A stretch of DNA of 64,000 bases from DASWNP01 sp036399175 (lineage in GTDB: Bacteria; Acidobacteriota; Blastocatellia; Pyrinomonadales; Pyrinomonadaceae), in contig DASWNP010000025.1 in NCBI GenBank assembly GCA_036399175.1, forward strand, positions 62,001 to 126,000, given 5' to 3'. Under the pieces are notes generated by a model. That model was not told where the DNA came from, made no database searches, and saw only the letters and a list, made by a program, of their open reading frames with translations. Positions 47,428 to 56,214 of the stretch are shown here, one piece after another (positions within the stretch are counted from its first letter, which is position 1; each line of letters opens with the position of its first letter). The position numbers and the translations under genes were made by a program.

Positions 47428-47997
47428 ATGACTGACTATGCCGAAGCGCACATTTCAACCAAACAATCGTCGCCGGGCGAAGACGCACGGATTCAGGGCT
47501 CGCATGGCGACCAAGAGCGGTCGTCTGGTGCTCAAGAGACGCCGCGCGAAGGGGCGCAAACGTCTGACTCCGGCGCATTACTGAGCGCGACGGGCGGGCG
47601 TCTGGCGAAAGGGGCGAGGCTGCGAAACTCTGCGGAGTTTCGTCTCGTTTACGCTAGCGGCAGACGCTTCGACGGTCGCCTGATGTCGATTTTCGTGTTG
47701 GCGAACGGGCTCGACCGACACCGTCTGGGCATCACGGCTTCGCGCAAGCTGGCTCGCCGGGCTGTTGACCGCAATCGCCTGAAGCGCCTGGTGCGTGAAA
47801 CCTTCAGGTTGAGCGGCGCGAGTCTCGGAAGCCTCGAAATCAAGTACGACTGGGTGATTAATCCGAGGCGTGCGCTGCTGGAGGCGAAGCTGGACGCGCC
47901 TCTGGAGGAGTTTCAGGGGCTCGTCAAAGTCGTCGGGAGCAAGGCCGACGCAGGCGGCGCGGCTGTTTCCGTTGGAGACGGGCGGCGAGAATCTTGA
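47428..47997 (+). CDS. rnpA: Ribonuclease P protein component with long N-terminal extension
   Basis: Protein subunit of RNase P, which trims the 5' end of tRNA precursors. The conserved core runs from LAKGARLRNSAEFRLVYASG to the signature ARRAVDRNRLKRLVRETFRL. Between ATG 47428 and the core there is no ATG, GTG or TTG in this frame, so the protein should begin at 47428 and carry a 60-70-residue extension (TDYAEAHISTKQSSPGEDAR...). This extension is encoded by the same bases as rpmH in another frame. Total about 189 residues against 110-130 usually. Its stop overlaps the TTG of yidD. Confidence 0.88.
   Translation: MTDYAEAHISTKQSSPGEDARIQGSHGDQERSSGAQETPREGAQTSDSGALLSATGGRLAKGARLRNSAEFRLVYASGRRFDGRLMSIFVLANGLDRHRLGITASRKLARRAVDRNRLKRLVRETFRLSGASLGSLEIKYDWVINPRRALLEAKLDAPLEEFQGLVKVVGSKADAGGAAVSVGDGRRES
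47438..47584 (+). CDS. rpmH: Ribosomal protein bL34, nested within rnpA
   Basis: A 48-residue large-subunit ribosomal protein. The translation begins MPKRTFQPNNRRRAKTHGFR and continues ARMATKSGRLVLKRRRAKGR, the complete bL34 pattern, ending in KRLTPAHY. The ATG is 10 nt downstream of the rnpA ATG, and both probably use the GAGGAGAG at about 47419-47426. The gene lies entirely inside the rnpA frame. Confidence 0.96.
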   Translation: MPKRTFQPNNRRRAKTHGFRARMATKSGRLVLKRRRAKGRKRLTPAHY

Positions 47998-48203
47998 AGA
48001 CGCTTTTCCTGTATCTCTTGAGGTTTTATAAGGCAGCCATCTCGCCGCTTCTTCCGCCCGCCTGCCGCTTCGTTCCGACCTGCTCAGAATACGCGCAGGA
48101 GGCCATCGCGCGGCACGGCGCGATGCGCGGCGGCTGGATGAGCGTTCGACGCCTGCTGCGCTGCCATCCTTTTCATCCGGGAGGCTACGACCCAGTCAGG
48201 TGA
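47994..48203 (+). CDS. yidD: Membrane protein insertion efficiency factor YidD
   Basis: A 69-residue protein that supports YidC-dependent membrane insertion. The family sequence LLRFYKAAISPLLPPACRF, PTCSEYAQEAI and CHPFHPGGYDPV is complete. It starts at TTG 47994, overlapping the rnpA stop (TTGA). Confidence 0.93.
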   Translation: MKTLFLYLLRFYKAAISPLLPPACRFVPTCSEYAQEAIARHGAMRGGWMSVRRLLRCHPFHPGGYDPVR

Positions 48204-48273
48204 GATTCGGGCAAGAGCGCACATCGATTTTCCGAAACTCTTGCGGCGCGACTTTGGGCGGTTTTTAAAATAC

Positions 48274-50148
48274 ATGGATCAGAAGCGTTTCCTACTTGCT
48301 CTCGTACTCTCCATTGGAATCCTTGTCGGGTGGAACTATTTTTTCAGCCCCACACCGCCGCCGCAGAACTCGAACACACAGCAGCAGCAGACCGCAACGG
48401 CCAGCCCGACTCCCGCGCCCCAAACCCCAACTCAAACCACACAGCCCGCGCAGAACGAAACCGCTCCCGCGCCTTCGTCCGACGACGTGCCGCCGCGCAC
48501 GCTGACGATTGAGAGCCCGCTCTACAGAGTGCGTCTCGATAGTCGCGGCGCGTTGGCGACGAGCTGGGTCATCAAGCAGAACAAGGATTCGGGGCGGGCA
48601 ATTTATTCAATCGCCGGAAACAAAAATAACCCACAGCCTTTGGAGTTAATCTCTCCCGAAGGTCTTAAGAAAGAGCCGCGCGACGCGCCCCTCCGACTTG
48701 AGACGGGAGACGCCTCGCTCGACACTCTTCTGCTCTCTCGAAACTACAGAATCGAAGGTATCGAAGCTGATGAAGGCAACGCTGCTCCCGCCGTCGAGTT
48801 GAAGCCCGGCGAACAGAAGCGCGTCGATTTCGTTTTGCGCGACGCGTCGAGCGGTCTCGAAGTCACGAAGAGCTTAACTTTCTCGGCAGACCATTACGCC
48901 GTCGAGCTTGCGTTCAAAGCCAGTCGCGGCGGACAACAGATTCCTTCCGTCAAGCTCCACATCGGGCCGAGCATCGGAGACCAGGGCGTCCCGCATTACA
49001 CCTTCTACTCGGTCGCGCCCGAGGGCATCTACGCCGTCAATCAGGGCGATGTCGTGCGAACCCTGGGAGCGGACGTAAACAAGAACGAACAGGCTCCGGG
49101 TCGTCTGAACGTGCCGGGCGCGATTAGCTGGGCTGGCGTCGGCGATACGTACTTTGCGATGGCCGCGATTCCGCCCAAGCCCGTCGAAGGTCTCGAATAC
49201 CGCACGTCGAAGTACGAGCACGCTGCGGGAGAAACCAAAGAGGAACGCTACCTCATCACGGGTCTCTTGAATCTGCCCGCCGACGGCTCGCCAACGCAGC
49301 TCTACGTCGGCCCGAAAGACCATTACCTGCTCGGCGCGGCGAGCGAATATCTCAACGGCAAAGTAGGCCGCGAGGTTGACCTCGAAGGTCTGATTGACTA
49401 CGGATTTTTGGGCAGTATCTCGCGTCCTCTGGCCGTTCCGATTCTCTGGTCAATCAAGCGACTCAACGCGCTCACGGGCAGCTACGGCGTCGCCATTATC
49501 CTCTTCACAATCATCATCTACTCGCTCTTCTTCCCGCTCAAGTGGCGCTCGTCGAAGTCGATGAAGAAGGCGCAGAAGCTCGCGCCGCGCATGAAGGAGA
49601 TACAAGAGAAGATAAAGGGCTTGAAGCAGAACGACCCGCGTCTGAAAGAGTTGCAGATGGAGCAACTGCGTCTGATGAAGGAGGGCAATCCGCTCGGCGG
49701 CTGTCTGCCTCTGCTCATCCAGATGCCTTTTCTCTTCGCGCTCTTCAGAGCCATCACGATTTCGCTCGACTTCAGGCAGGCATCGTTTCTATGGATGCCC
49801 GACCTCTCGGCTGCCGACCCCTGGCATCTGCTTCCCGTTCTGATGGCTGCTTCGATGCTCGTCCTTCAAATGATTACGCCCGCGCCTTCCGCCGACCCTC
49901 TACAGCGCAAGATGATGGCCGTCGTGCTGCCTGTGATGATGCTCTACATGATGTGGAGCGCGCCGGCAGGTCTTTTGGTCTACTGGCTCGTCGGAAACAT
50001 CGTCGGCTTCAGTCAACAGTTGGTCATCAATCGGATGATTAAGTCGGAAGACGACGAAGAGCCGCCGCAGAAGACGAGCGCCGAGAAACTTCCGTCGGAT
50101 AAACCACGCTCAGGCCGACGCGTCGCCAGCGCGACGGCCAAGCCGTAG
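48274..50148 (+). CDS. yidC: Membrane protein insertase YidC
   Basis: Inserts and folds inner-membrane proteins, alone or with SecYEG. I start at ATG 48274, which opens the first membrane helix (FLLALVLSIGILVGWNYFF, about 5-23). A Pro/Gln/Thr-rich linker and a large periplasmic domain follow, as in Gram-negative YidC. The conserved C-terminal part has YGVAIILFTIIIYSLFFPLK, the cytoplasmic hairpin LKQNDPRLKELQMEQLRLMK and GGCLPLLIQMPFLFALF. About 624 residues. This long periplasmic domain indicates a diderm envelope. Confidence 0.96.
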   Translation: MDQKRFLLALVLSIGILVGWNYFFSPTPPPQNSNTQQQQTATASPTPAPQTPTQTTQPAQNETAPAPSSDDVPPRTLTIESPLYRVRLDSRGALATSWVIKQNKDSGRAIYSIAGNKNNPQPLELISPEGLKKEPRDAPLRLETGDASLDTLLLSRNYRIEGIEADEGNAAPAVELKPGEQKRVDFVLRDASSGLEVTKSLTFSADHYAVELAFKASRGGQQIPSVKLHIGPSIGDQGVPHYTFYSVAPEGIYAVNQGDVVRTLGADVNKNEQAPGRLNVPGAISWAGVGDTYFAMAAIPPKPVEGLEYRTSKYEHAAGETKEERYLITGLLNLPADGSPTQLYVGPKDHYLLGAASEYLNGKVGREVDLEGLIDYGFLGSISRPLAVPILWSIKRLNALTGSYGVAIILFTIIIYSLFFPLKWRSSKSMKKAQKLAPRMKEIQEKIKGLKQNDPRLKELQMEQLRLMKEGNPLGGCLPLLIQMPFLFALFRAITISLDFRQASFLWMPDLSAADPWHLLPVLMAASMLVLQMITPAPSADPLQRKMMAVVLPVMMLYMMWSAPAGLLVYWLVGNIVGFSQQLVINRMIKSEDDEEPPQKTSAEKLPSDKPRSGRRVASATAKP

Positions 50149-50186
50149 ACATTTCGCTTCACTGAAATTCGAGGTCGTGTAAAAAG

Positions 50187-50651
50187 ATGAAAGAGTCTTT
50201 CACACAAGCGCAGAAATTCCTCAACGCCATCTTCGATATGGCAGGATTCGACCTTCACGCCAGAGCGAAGGAATCCGAAGGCGTTTTCGTGCTCGACATT
50301 GACGGCGACGATGCTTCTCTTCTGCGAAGCGAGGGCGGCGAGCTGCTCGATGCTCTGGAGCATCTCGTCAACCAGACGCACGGCCGAAGTCTGGAGCAAG
50401 GCGAGCGCCTGGTCTGCGACGTACACAGCTTTCGCGCCCTGCGCGAAGCCGAGCTGCGCGCGATGGCTCGACATGCCGCCGAGCGCGTGCGCTCCTCCGG
50501 CGTCCCCTTCACCTTCGGGCCGATGAATCCCAACGAGCGTCGCATCATTCATCTAACGCTCGCCGCCGACGCGGAGCTTCAGACCGAATCGGTCGGCGAA
50601 GGCGGCGCGCGCAGACTTAAGGTAAGCTTAAAGACATCCAATAAACGATAA
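50187..50651 (+). CDS. Jag/KhpB-like KH-R3H RNA-binding protein
   Basis: A 154-residue RNA-binding protein of the Jag (SpoIIIJ-associated) family. A KH-like part (SEGGELLDALEHLVNQTHGR) and the R3H-type helix FRALREAELRAMARHAAERV are seen, then the conserved FTFGPMNPNERRIIHLTL. The N-terminal Jag-N domain of Bacillus is missing. It lies between yidC and mnmE, as is common. Confidence 0.88.
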   Translation: MKESFTQAQKFLNAIFDMAGFDLHARAKESEGVFVLDIDGDDASLLRSEGGELLDALEHLVNQTHGRSLEQGERLVCDVHSFRALREAELRAMARHAAERVRSSGVPFTFGPMNPNERRIIHLTLAADAELQTESVGEGGARRLKVSLKTSNKR

Positions 50652-50668
50652 AATTCTCTTATCTTTCG

Positions 50669-50712
50669 GACTGCGCTTAAACTGAAGTCGGGCGCGGTCT
50701 TTTTCTTTCTCA
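50669..50712 (+). terminator. Possible terminator between jag and mnmE
   Basis: GACTGCGC (50669-50676) can pair with GCGCGGTC (50692-50699) with one G-U pair. TCTTTTTCTTTCT follows. It may divide the yidC and mnm transcripts. Confidence 0.6.
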
Positions 50713-50715
50713 CTA

Positions 50716-52083
50716 GTGCCTTCACATGAGACCATCGTCGCTCTTTCGACGCCACCGGGTCGTAGCGGTATCGGCGTCATCCGTCTGAGCGGCCAGCGCG
50801 CTCTCACCCTCACTCGACTGCTCTTGAGTGATGAAGTCTTCAATCCCGAGCCTCATCGCGTTTCGCTGAAGACGATTCGTGAACTGGAGAGTGGGGAGAT
50901 TCTGGATCGGGCGCTCGTCACTTATTTCAAAGCGCCGCATTCGTTCACCGGGGACGATGTGGTCGAACTGAGTTGTCACGGCTCGCCCACGCTCCTGCTG
51001 CAAGTCGTGGACGCGCTTCTAAGTCTCGGCGCGCGCGCCGCAGACCCAGGTGAATTTACGCTCCGAGCGCTCTCAAACGGGCGTCTGAGCTTGAGCCAGG
51101 CCGAAGCCGTGCGCGATTTAATCGACGCGCAGACGCAGGCCGCCGTCAAACAGGCGGCGCGTCAGCTCGGGGGCGAGCTTTCCGCGCGTCTTCAACCCGT
51201 CAAAGACGCTCTCCTTGAGCTTATCGTCCCGCTCGAATCATCTCTGGAGTTTGTCGAAGATGATTTGCCCGAGAACGTGACAAGGCAGGTCGGGCGTCTT
51301 CTCTCCGACCTCATCCGCCAACTAGAAGAACTGGCCTCCACTTTTCGCACCGGGCGACTGCTCAAAGACGGTCTGAAAATCACTTTCGCGGGACGGCCTA
51401 ATGTCGGTAAGTCTAGCATTTTCAATAAATTACTCGCTTCCGATAGAGCTATCGTGACAGAGTTGCCGGGCACCACGCGCGACAGTTTAAGTGAGTTGAC
51501 AAGTATCGAGGGTGTGCCCGTTCTGCTAACCGACACAGCCGGAGTCCGCGAATCGACGGATAAAATCGAGCAACTCGGCATCGAGCGGACGCGCCGTGCA
51601 ATCGTCGATGCCGATTTGGTAGTGGTTGTCCTCGACGGCTCAGAGAAACCGACCCCTGAAGATGAGGACGTGCTTCGAGAGGTGTCTGAAAACCTCCATC
51701 TTCTAGCGCTTAACAAAAGCGACCTCGACGCTTTTAGTCCGAATAATGCGCCCCTTTCGAGCAACGCCGTGCGCACGGTTGCTGTCTCAGCCAAGACAGG
51801 CGATGGTATAAAGGAACTCCGCGCCGCTATAATGGAGCCTTTCACGGAGTCCGGCGCGCAGGATTCGGGGTTTTTGATTACAAACGCCCGCCACTACGAC
51901 CTTCTACGCCGCTCGGTCGATTCCCTTCGCTCCTCCGAATCGCTGCTCGGCGCGCGTGCAAGCGAAGAATTGGTGCTGGTCGGGCTCTACGATGCCCTCC
52001 GTTATCTGGGAGAGATAACGGGCGAGACGACCCCCGACGACGTTTTATCGCAGATATTTGCGACCTTCTGTATTGGGAAATAG
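50716..52083 (+). CDS. mnmE: tRNA modification GTPase MnmE
   Basis: With MnmG it makes the 5-carboxymethylaminomethyl group on U34 of certain tRNAs. Start GTG 50716 gives TIVALSTPPGRSGIGVIRL, the folate-binding N-domain. The G domain (about 220-380) has GRPNVGKSSIFNKLL, DTAGVRES and LNKSD. The C-terminus ends CIGK, which carries the catalytic Cys. 455 residues. mnmG begins 3 nt after the stop. Confidence 0.96.
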   Translation: MPSHETIVALSTPPGRSGIGVIRLSGQRALTLTRLLLSDEVFNPEPHRVSLKTIRELESGEILDRALVTYFKAPHSFTGDDVVELSCHGSPTLLLQVVDALLSLGARAADPGEFTLRALSNGRLSLSQAEAVRDLIDAQTQAAVKQAARQLGGELSARLQPVKDALLELIVPLESSLEFVEDDLPENVTRQVGRLLSDLIRQLEELASTFRTGRLLKDGLKITFAGRPNVGKSSIFNKLLASDRAIVTELPGTTRDSLSELTSIEGVPVLLTDTAGVRESTDKIEQLGIERTRRAIVDADLVVVVLDGSEKPTPEDEDVLREVSENLHLLALNKSDLDAFSPNNAPLSSNAVRTVAVSAKTGDGIKELRAAIMEPFTESGAQDSGFLITNARHYDLLRRSVDSLRSSESLLGARASEELVLVGLYDALRYLGEITGETTPDDVLSQIFATFCIGK

Positions 52084-52085
52084 TT

Positions 52086-53972
52086 ATGCATTTCAGTAGT
52101 TTCGACGAAGCTTTCGATGTGATTGTGATTGGCGCGGGTCATGCGGGCTGCGAGGCCGCCTCGGCTTCAGCGCGGATGGGCTCGCAGACGGCGCTCGTTA
52201 CGCTCAGCTTAGACCTCATCGGCCAGATGTCCTGCAATCCGGCGGTCGGCGGCATCGCCAAAGGCCATCTCGTCCGCGAGATTGACGCTCTGGGCGGCAT
52301 CATGGGGCGCGTCATCGACCGCACGGGCATACAGTTTCGCCTGCTCAATCGCTCGCGCGGCCCCGCCGTCCAGGCACCCCGCGCACAGGCCGACCGTTCG
52401 CTCTACCGAACGGAGATGCGCCACACACTTGAGTCCACGCCTAACCTGCATCTGCGGCAGGGGCTCGTCGTCGATTTCATCATCGAGAACGGGCGCGTCT
52501 GCGGCGTCGAATTGCAGGACACGCGCCGACTTCGTGCAGAAGCGGTCGTCGTCGCCACAGGGACTTTCCTAAATGGCCTAATTCACACTGGCAGAAGGAC
52601 ATACACGGCTGGACGGATGGGCGAGCCGGCGTCGATTGAGTTGGCCGAGAGCCTCAAAAGGCTCGGTTTTCCGGTCGGGCGTCTGAAGACCGGCACGCCT
52701 CCACGTCTCGACGGACGCACGATTGACTGGGACGCCTTCGAGCCGCAACCCGCAGACGAAAGACCCGTCCCCTTCTCTTTTTCCACCGAAAGCATCGAGC
52801 AGCCGCAAATCACCTGTTTTATCGGCTATACGAACGAGCAGGTGCACGGTTTTATCCGCTCTAACCTGCACGAGTCGCCGCTTTATTCGGGTCAAATCAA
52901 GGGCGTCGGGCCTCGCTACTGCCCCTCGATAGAGGACAAGGTCGTCAAATTCCCTGAAAAATCTCGCCACCAGCTTTTTCTTGAGCCCGAGGGACATGAA
53001 ACAAACGAGGTTTACCTCAACGGTTTTTCGACCTCTCTTCCAGCGAATTTGCAGCAGGAACTGGTGCACCGCATTCCCGGACTCAATCAGGCGCGGATTA
53101 TCCGTCCGGGCTACGCTATCGAGTACGACTTCGTTGACCCCAGAGAGCTAACTCCTTATCTGCAAACAGTTCGCTATCAAGGGCTCTTCTTCGCAGGGCA
53201 GATTAACGGGACGACCGGCTATGAAGAGGCGGCGTGCCAGGGCTTTATCGCCGGTCTCAACGCTGCTCTCTACGTCCAGAAGCGTGAGGGTTTTCGTCTG
53301 AAACGCGAGGAATCCTATATCGGCGTGCTCATCGACGACCTGATTACGCAAGGAGTTGACGAGCCTTATCGAATGTTCACCTCGCGCGCCGAATATCGCC
53401 TCGCTCTCAGATACGACACGGCTGACTCGCGCCTCTCGCCTTACGGTCGAGAATTGGGGCTCGTGGGCGATTCGGAGTGGGAGAGATTCAACCAGCGCCG
53501 CGAACGGCTCGCGCGACTGCGTCACGCCCTCGAAGGGACGCGCTACAAGCGTTCTGACACGACCTACGCTTCCCTAGCCCGAATGTTAGGCACTGACCTT
53601 GGAGATTCAATCACCCTAGCTCAGCTCTTCCAACGTCCGGGAGTCCAGATTGACCTGATTCAGCGTCTTCTGCCCTCTGAGCTACGCGCTTCGATTGGTC
53701 TGAAAGACCTTGAAACCGCGCTCGCCGACCTCGTCTATCACGGCTATGTGAACGCTCAGCGAGCCACGAACGAGCGCTTGTACCAACATGACGGCCTGCG
53801 AATCCCCGCAGAATTCGATTTCAGACTCGTCAGCGGCCTCTCTCACGAGATGGTCGAACGGCTCGAACGAGCCAAACCCGAAACTTTCGGCCAAGCGCGA
53901 CGACTGCCCGGCATGACTCCCGCCGCCCTCTCGATTCTACTCGTCCGCCTCAACATGCGACCTGCGGCGTGA
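52086..53972 (+). CDS. mnmG: tRNA uridine modification enzyme MnmG (GidA)
   Basis: FAD-dependent partner of MnmE, 628 residues. The FAD-binding motif is VIVIGAGHAGCEAASASAR (about 10-28), with signature CNPAVGGIAKGHLVREID and PPRLDGRTIDWD. GQINGTTGYEEAACQGFIAG and a C-terminal helical part that contacts MnmE (MTPAALSILLVRLNMRP) are intact. It is followed by the parS-like region. Confidence 0.96.
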   Translation: MHFSSFDEAFDVIVIGAGHAGCEAASASARMGSQTALVTLSLDLIGQMSCNPAVGGIAKGHLVREIDALGGIMGRVIDRTGIQFRLLNRSRGPAVQAPRAQADRSLYRTEMRHTLESTPNLHLRQGLVVDFIIENGRVCGVELQDTRRLRAEAVVVATGTFLNGLIHTGRRTYTAGRMGEPASIELAESLKRLGFPVGRLKTGTPPRLDGRTIDWDAFEPQPADERPVPFSFSTESIEQPQITCFIGYTNEQVHGFIRSNLHESPLYSGQIKGVGPRYCPSIEDKVVKFPEKSRHQLFLEPEGHETNEVYLNGFSTSLPANLQQELVHRIPGLNQARIIRPGYAIEYDFVDPRELTPYLQTVRYQGLFFAGQINGTTGYEEAACQGFIAGLNAALYVQKREGFRLKREESYIGVLIDDLITQGVDEPYRMFTSRAEYRLALRYDTADSRLSPYGRELGLVGDSEWERFNQRRERLARLRHALEGTRYKRSDTTYASLARMLGTDLGDSITLAQLFQRPGVQIDLIQRLLPSELRASIGLKDLETALADLVYHGYVNAQRATNERLYQHDGLRIPAEFDFRLVSGLSHEMVERLERAKPETFGQARRLPGMTPAALSILLVRLNMRPAA

Positions 53973-53983
53973 AGCACCACAAA

Positions 53984-54085
53984 TGTTTCACGTGTCCCGC
54001 ATAACTGACTCCCCCTAGATTTGGGGACACGTGAAACGTCCGCGCCGTCTTTCATCCTCACCCGCCGGATGTGACACGTGAAACA
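53984..54085. promoter_or_regulatory. parS-like centromere sites upstream of parA
   Basis: Three 16-bp sites with the CACGTG centre: 53984-53999, 54023-54038 and 54070-54085. The third, TGTGACACGTGAAACA, differs at two positions from the known parS consensus TGTTTCACGTGAAACA. The first two form a perfect 14-bp inverted repeat (53985-53998 with 54024-54037) around a 25-bp spacer. Confidence 0.8.
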
Positions 54086-54171
54086 ATTCTGAACTCAAAA
54101 GTATAGCGTGACGCCTGAATCTGTGTTAGTTTACGTTCCGCAGAGCAAATGGAGCGCACGAGGCGTTTGTC

Positions 54172-54990
54172 ATGGCAAAAATCATCGCGGTGGCAAATCA
54201 GAAAGGCGGCGTCGGGAAAACTACCACGTCGGTAAACCTCGCGGCAGCCCTCGCGGTCGCGGAAATGCGCGTCCTGCTTATAGATACAGACCCGCAGGCG
54301 AACGCCACCTCGGGAGTCGGGATTCAGAGAGGCAGCTTCCGGCGCAGCCTCTATCATGCCCTCGTACTCGCCGAGCCGCTTTCCAACGTCATCCTCAGCA
54401 CGGAGCTTCCCTTCCTCAAAGTTCTTCCGGCAGAAAAAAATCTGATAGGCGCTGAGGTCGAACTAGTAGACGCCGAGCGTCGTGAGTATAAGTTGCAGGA
54501 GATTCTGCGCCCGGTCGAGAACGATTTTGATTTCATCATCATCGACTGCCCTCCGTCGCTCGGGCTTCTCACTCTCAACGCTCTGACCGCGGCGCACGCT
54601 TTGCTCGTCCCCATCCAGTGCGAGTATTACGCTCTGGAAGGCGTGACGGAGCTTTTCGATACTTTAGCCAGAATCAGGCGCTCCCTGAACCCGGCGCTCA
54701 CCATCGAAGGGCTGCTCCTGACAATGTACGACGAGCGAACCAATCTTTCGGCTGCGGTAGCGGCTGATTTGCGCGATTTCTACGGCCAGCAGGTTCTCGA
54801 AGCGGTGATACCCCGAAACGTGCGGCTCGCGGAAGCGCCCAGTCATGGTAAACCCATTATTTTGTATGACATACGCTCGCGCGGGGCGGAAAGCTATCTT
54901 CAGTTAGCGAAGGAGGTTATGGCACATGACAAGAAGAGCACTCGGTCGGGGATTGAGCGCACTGCTGTCGGACACGCCAGCGACAGCTAA
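54172..54990 (+). CDS. parA: Chromosome partitioning ATPase ParA (Soj)
   Basis: Walker-type ATPase that moves the origin region with ParB. The deviant Walker A is NQKGGVGKTTTSVNLA (9-24), with DTDPQANATS and IIDCPPSLGLLTLNAL. 272 residues. The gene overlaps parB by 65 nt, so its last 20 or so residues share DNA with the ParB start. parS-like sites lie directly upstream. Confidence 0.95.
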   Translation: MAKIIAVANQKGGVGKTTTSVNLAAALAVAEMRVLLIDTDPQANATSGVGIQRGSFRRSLYHALVLAEPLSNVILSTELPFLKVLPAEKNLIGAEVELVDAERREYKLQEILRPVENDFDFIIIDCPPSLGLLTLNALTAAHALLVPIQCEYYALEGVTELFDTLARIRRSLNPALTIEGLLLTMYDERTNLSAAVAADLRDFYGQQVLEAVIPRNVRLAEAPSHGKPIILYDIRSRGAESYLQLAKEVMAHDKKSTRSGIERTAVGHASDS

Positions 54991-55813
54991 CGACGAGATG
55001 CAGGAGATAGACATCGACCTCATCGAGCCAAACAACTTCCAGCCGCGCGTCAACTTCGACGATGCACGCCTCGAAGAGCTTTCCCAGTCCATCCGCTCAA
55101 ACGGCGTAATTCAGCCCTTACTCGTCAGGAAGCAGGGGGCAGGGCGTTACCAACTCGTCGCAGGCGAGAGGCGCTGGCGGGCAGCCCAACGCGCCGGCCT
55201 CCAGAGAGTCCCCGCAGTAGTTCGCAACATCCCCGACGATAAAATGCTCGAATTGGCCCTGATAGAGAACATCCAGCGCCAAGAGCTAAATGCCATCGAA
55301 GAAGCGCACGCCTACAAGCGACTCATAGAGACGCTCGGCCTGACTCAGGAGATGGTCGCCCAGAGAGTCGGCAGAGACCGCAGTTTTATCACTAACTACC
55401 TGCGCCTCCTGCGTTTGCCCGAGGACGTGCAACGTTTCGTCGAGGAAGAAAAAATCTCTATGGGGCACGCGCGCGCCCTGCTCGGAGTGGATGACCCTGA
55501 CGTACAGAGAAGACTCGCTCGTAACGTCATCGAGCAGGGTCTTTCAGTACGAGAGACGGAGCGAGCCGTGAAACGAATAATATCCGGAGCCAACCCGACG
55601 ACGGCCACAGCCCCCGCGCCGAAGCGCGGCGACGACGCCAACGTCCGCGCCGCCGAATCCAAAATGCGACGCCGACTCGGCCTGCAAGTCCGCATCATAC
55701 CCAGCCCCACCGGCACGGGCGGCAAAGTCGAAGTCGAATACTACAGCGACGGCGACCTCCATCGCCTCTATCAGTTGATCATGGGTACACAGGAGATTCA
55801 ACAGGAAGTCTAA
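54926..55813 (+). CDS. parB: Chromosome partitioning protein ParB (Spo0J)
   Basis: CTPase that loads on parS and spreads on DNA. The ATG at 54926 has a perfect AGGAGG (54911-54916) at 9-nt spacing within parA. It opens with RRALGRGLSALLSD; the N-terminal CTPase motif is GERRWRAAQRAGL and ALIENIQRQELNAIEEA. The helix-turn-helix is LTQEMVAQRVGRDRSFITNY. 295 residues. Confidence 0.95.
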   Translation: MTRRALGRGLSALLSDTPATANDEMQEIDIDLIEPNNFQPRVNFDDARLEELSQSIRSNGVIQPLLVRKQGAGRYQLVAGERRWRAAQRAGLQRVPAVVRNIPDDKMLELALIENIQRQELNAIEEAHAYKRLIETLGLTQEMVAQRVGRDRSFITNYLRLLRLPEDVQRFVEEEKISMGHARALLGVDDPDVQRRLARNVIEQGLSVRETERAVKRIISGANPTTATAPAPKRGDDANVRAAESKMRRRLGLQVRIIPSPTGTGGKVEVEYYSDGDLHRLYQLIMGTQEIQQEV

Positions 55814-56214
55814 TCTCTTAACAAGCTGGCTGAAGGCCGCTTCTGAAAAATACGTGTCCTTAAAAACCATCTTAAAACAGCTCAAGTTTTTATTTGTAAA
55901 GTAAAAGATAAGTCTAACAGTTTCAAGTAAATAAACAGCTAAAAGCCGCAGTTGCAAATATTCAGTGTAACTTTTAAAACAGAGTTCTGAGGTTTAGGTT
56001 TCCATACTTAATGCGAAAGTTGAATCGCTTAGAACATCTGACGTAATAGAGACTAAAATTGCTGTCGAAGAGATAGCTATGACGAAGCACAAACCTTCTG
56101 CATCCCGCCTTTCGTGCCTTGACCGGTTGTGAAATCGCGTGCTAGACTCCTAACCTTTTGATAGGCAACGCACTTTCATCCTTATAAGTTATCTTCCCTC
56201 ATTGGTAACGACTT
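55814..56214. other. AT-rich intergenic region before the atp genes
   Basis: This 401-bp gap is more AT-rich than its surroundings. It contains no supported gene or repeat; a promoter is at its right end. Confidence 0.5.
56119..56148 (+). promoter_or_regulatory. Promoter of the ATP synthase operon
   Basis: TTGACC (56119-56124) and TAGACT (56143-56148) with an 18-bp spacer, 67 bp before the first start codon. Confidence 0.6.
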
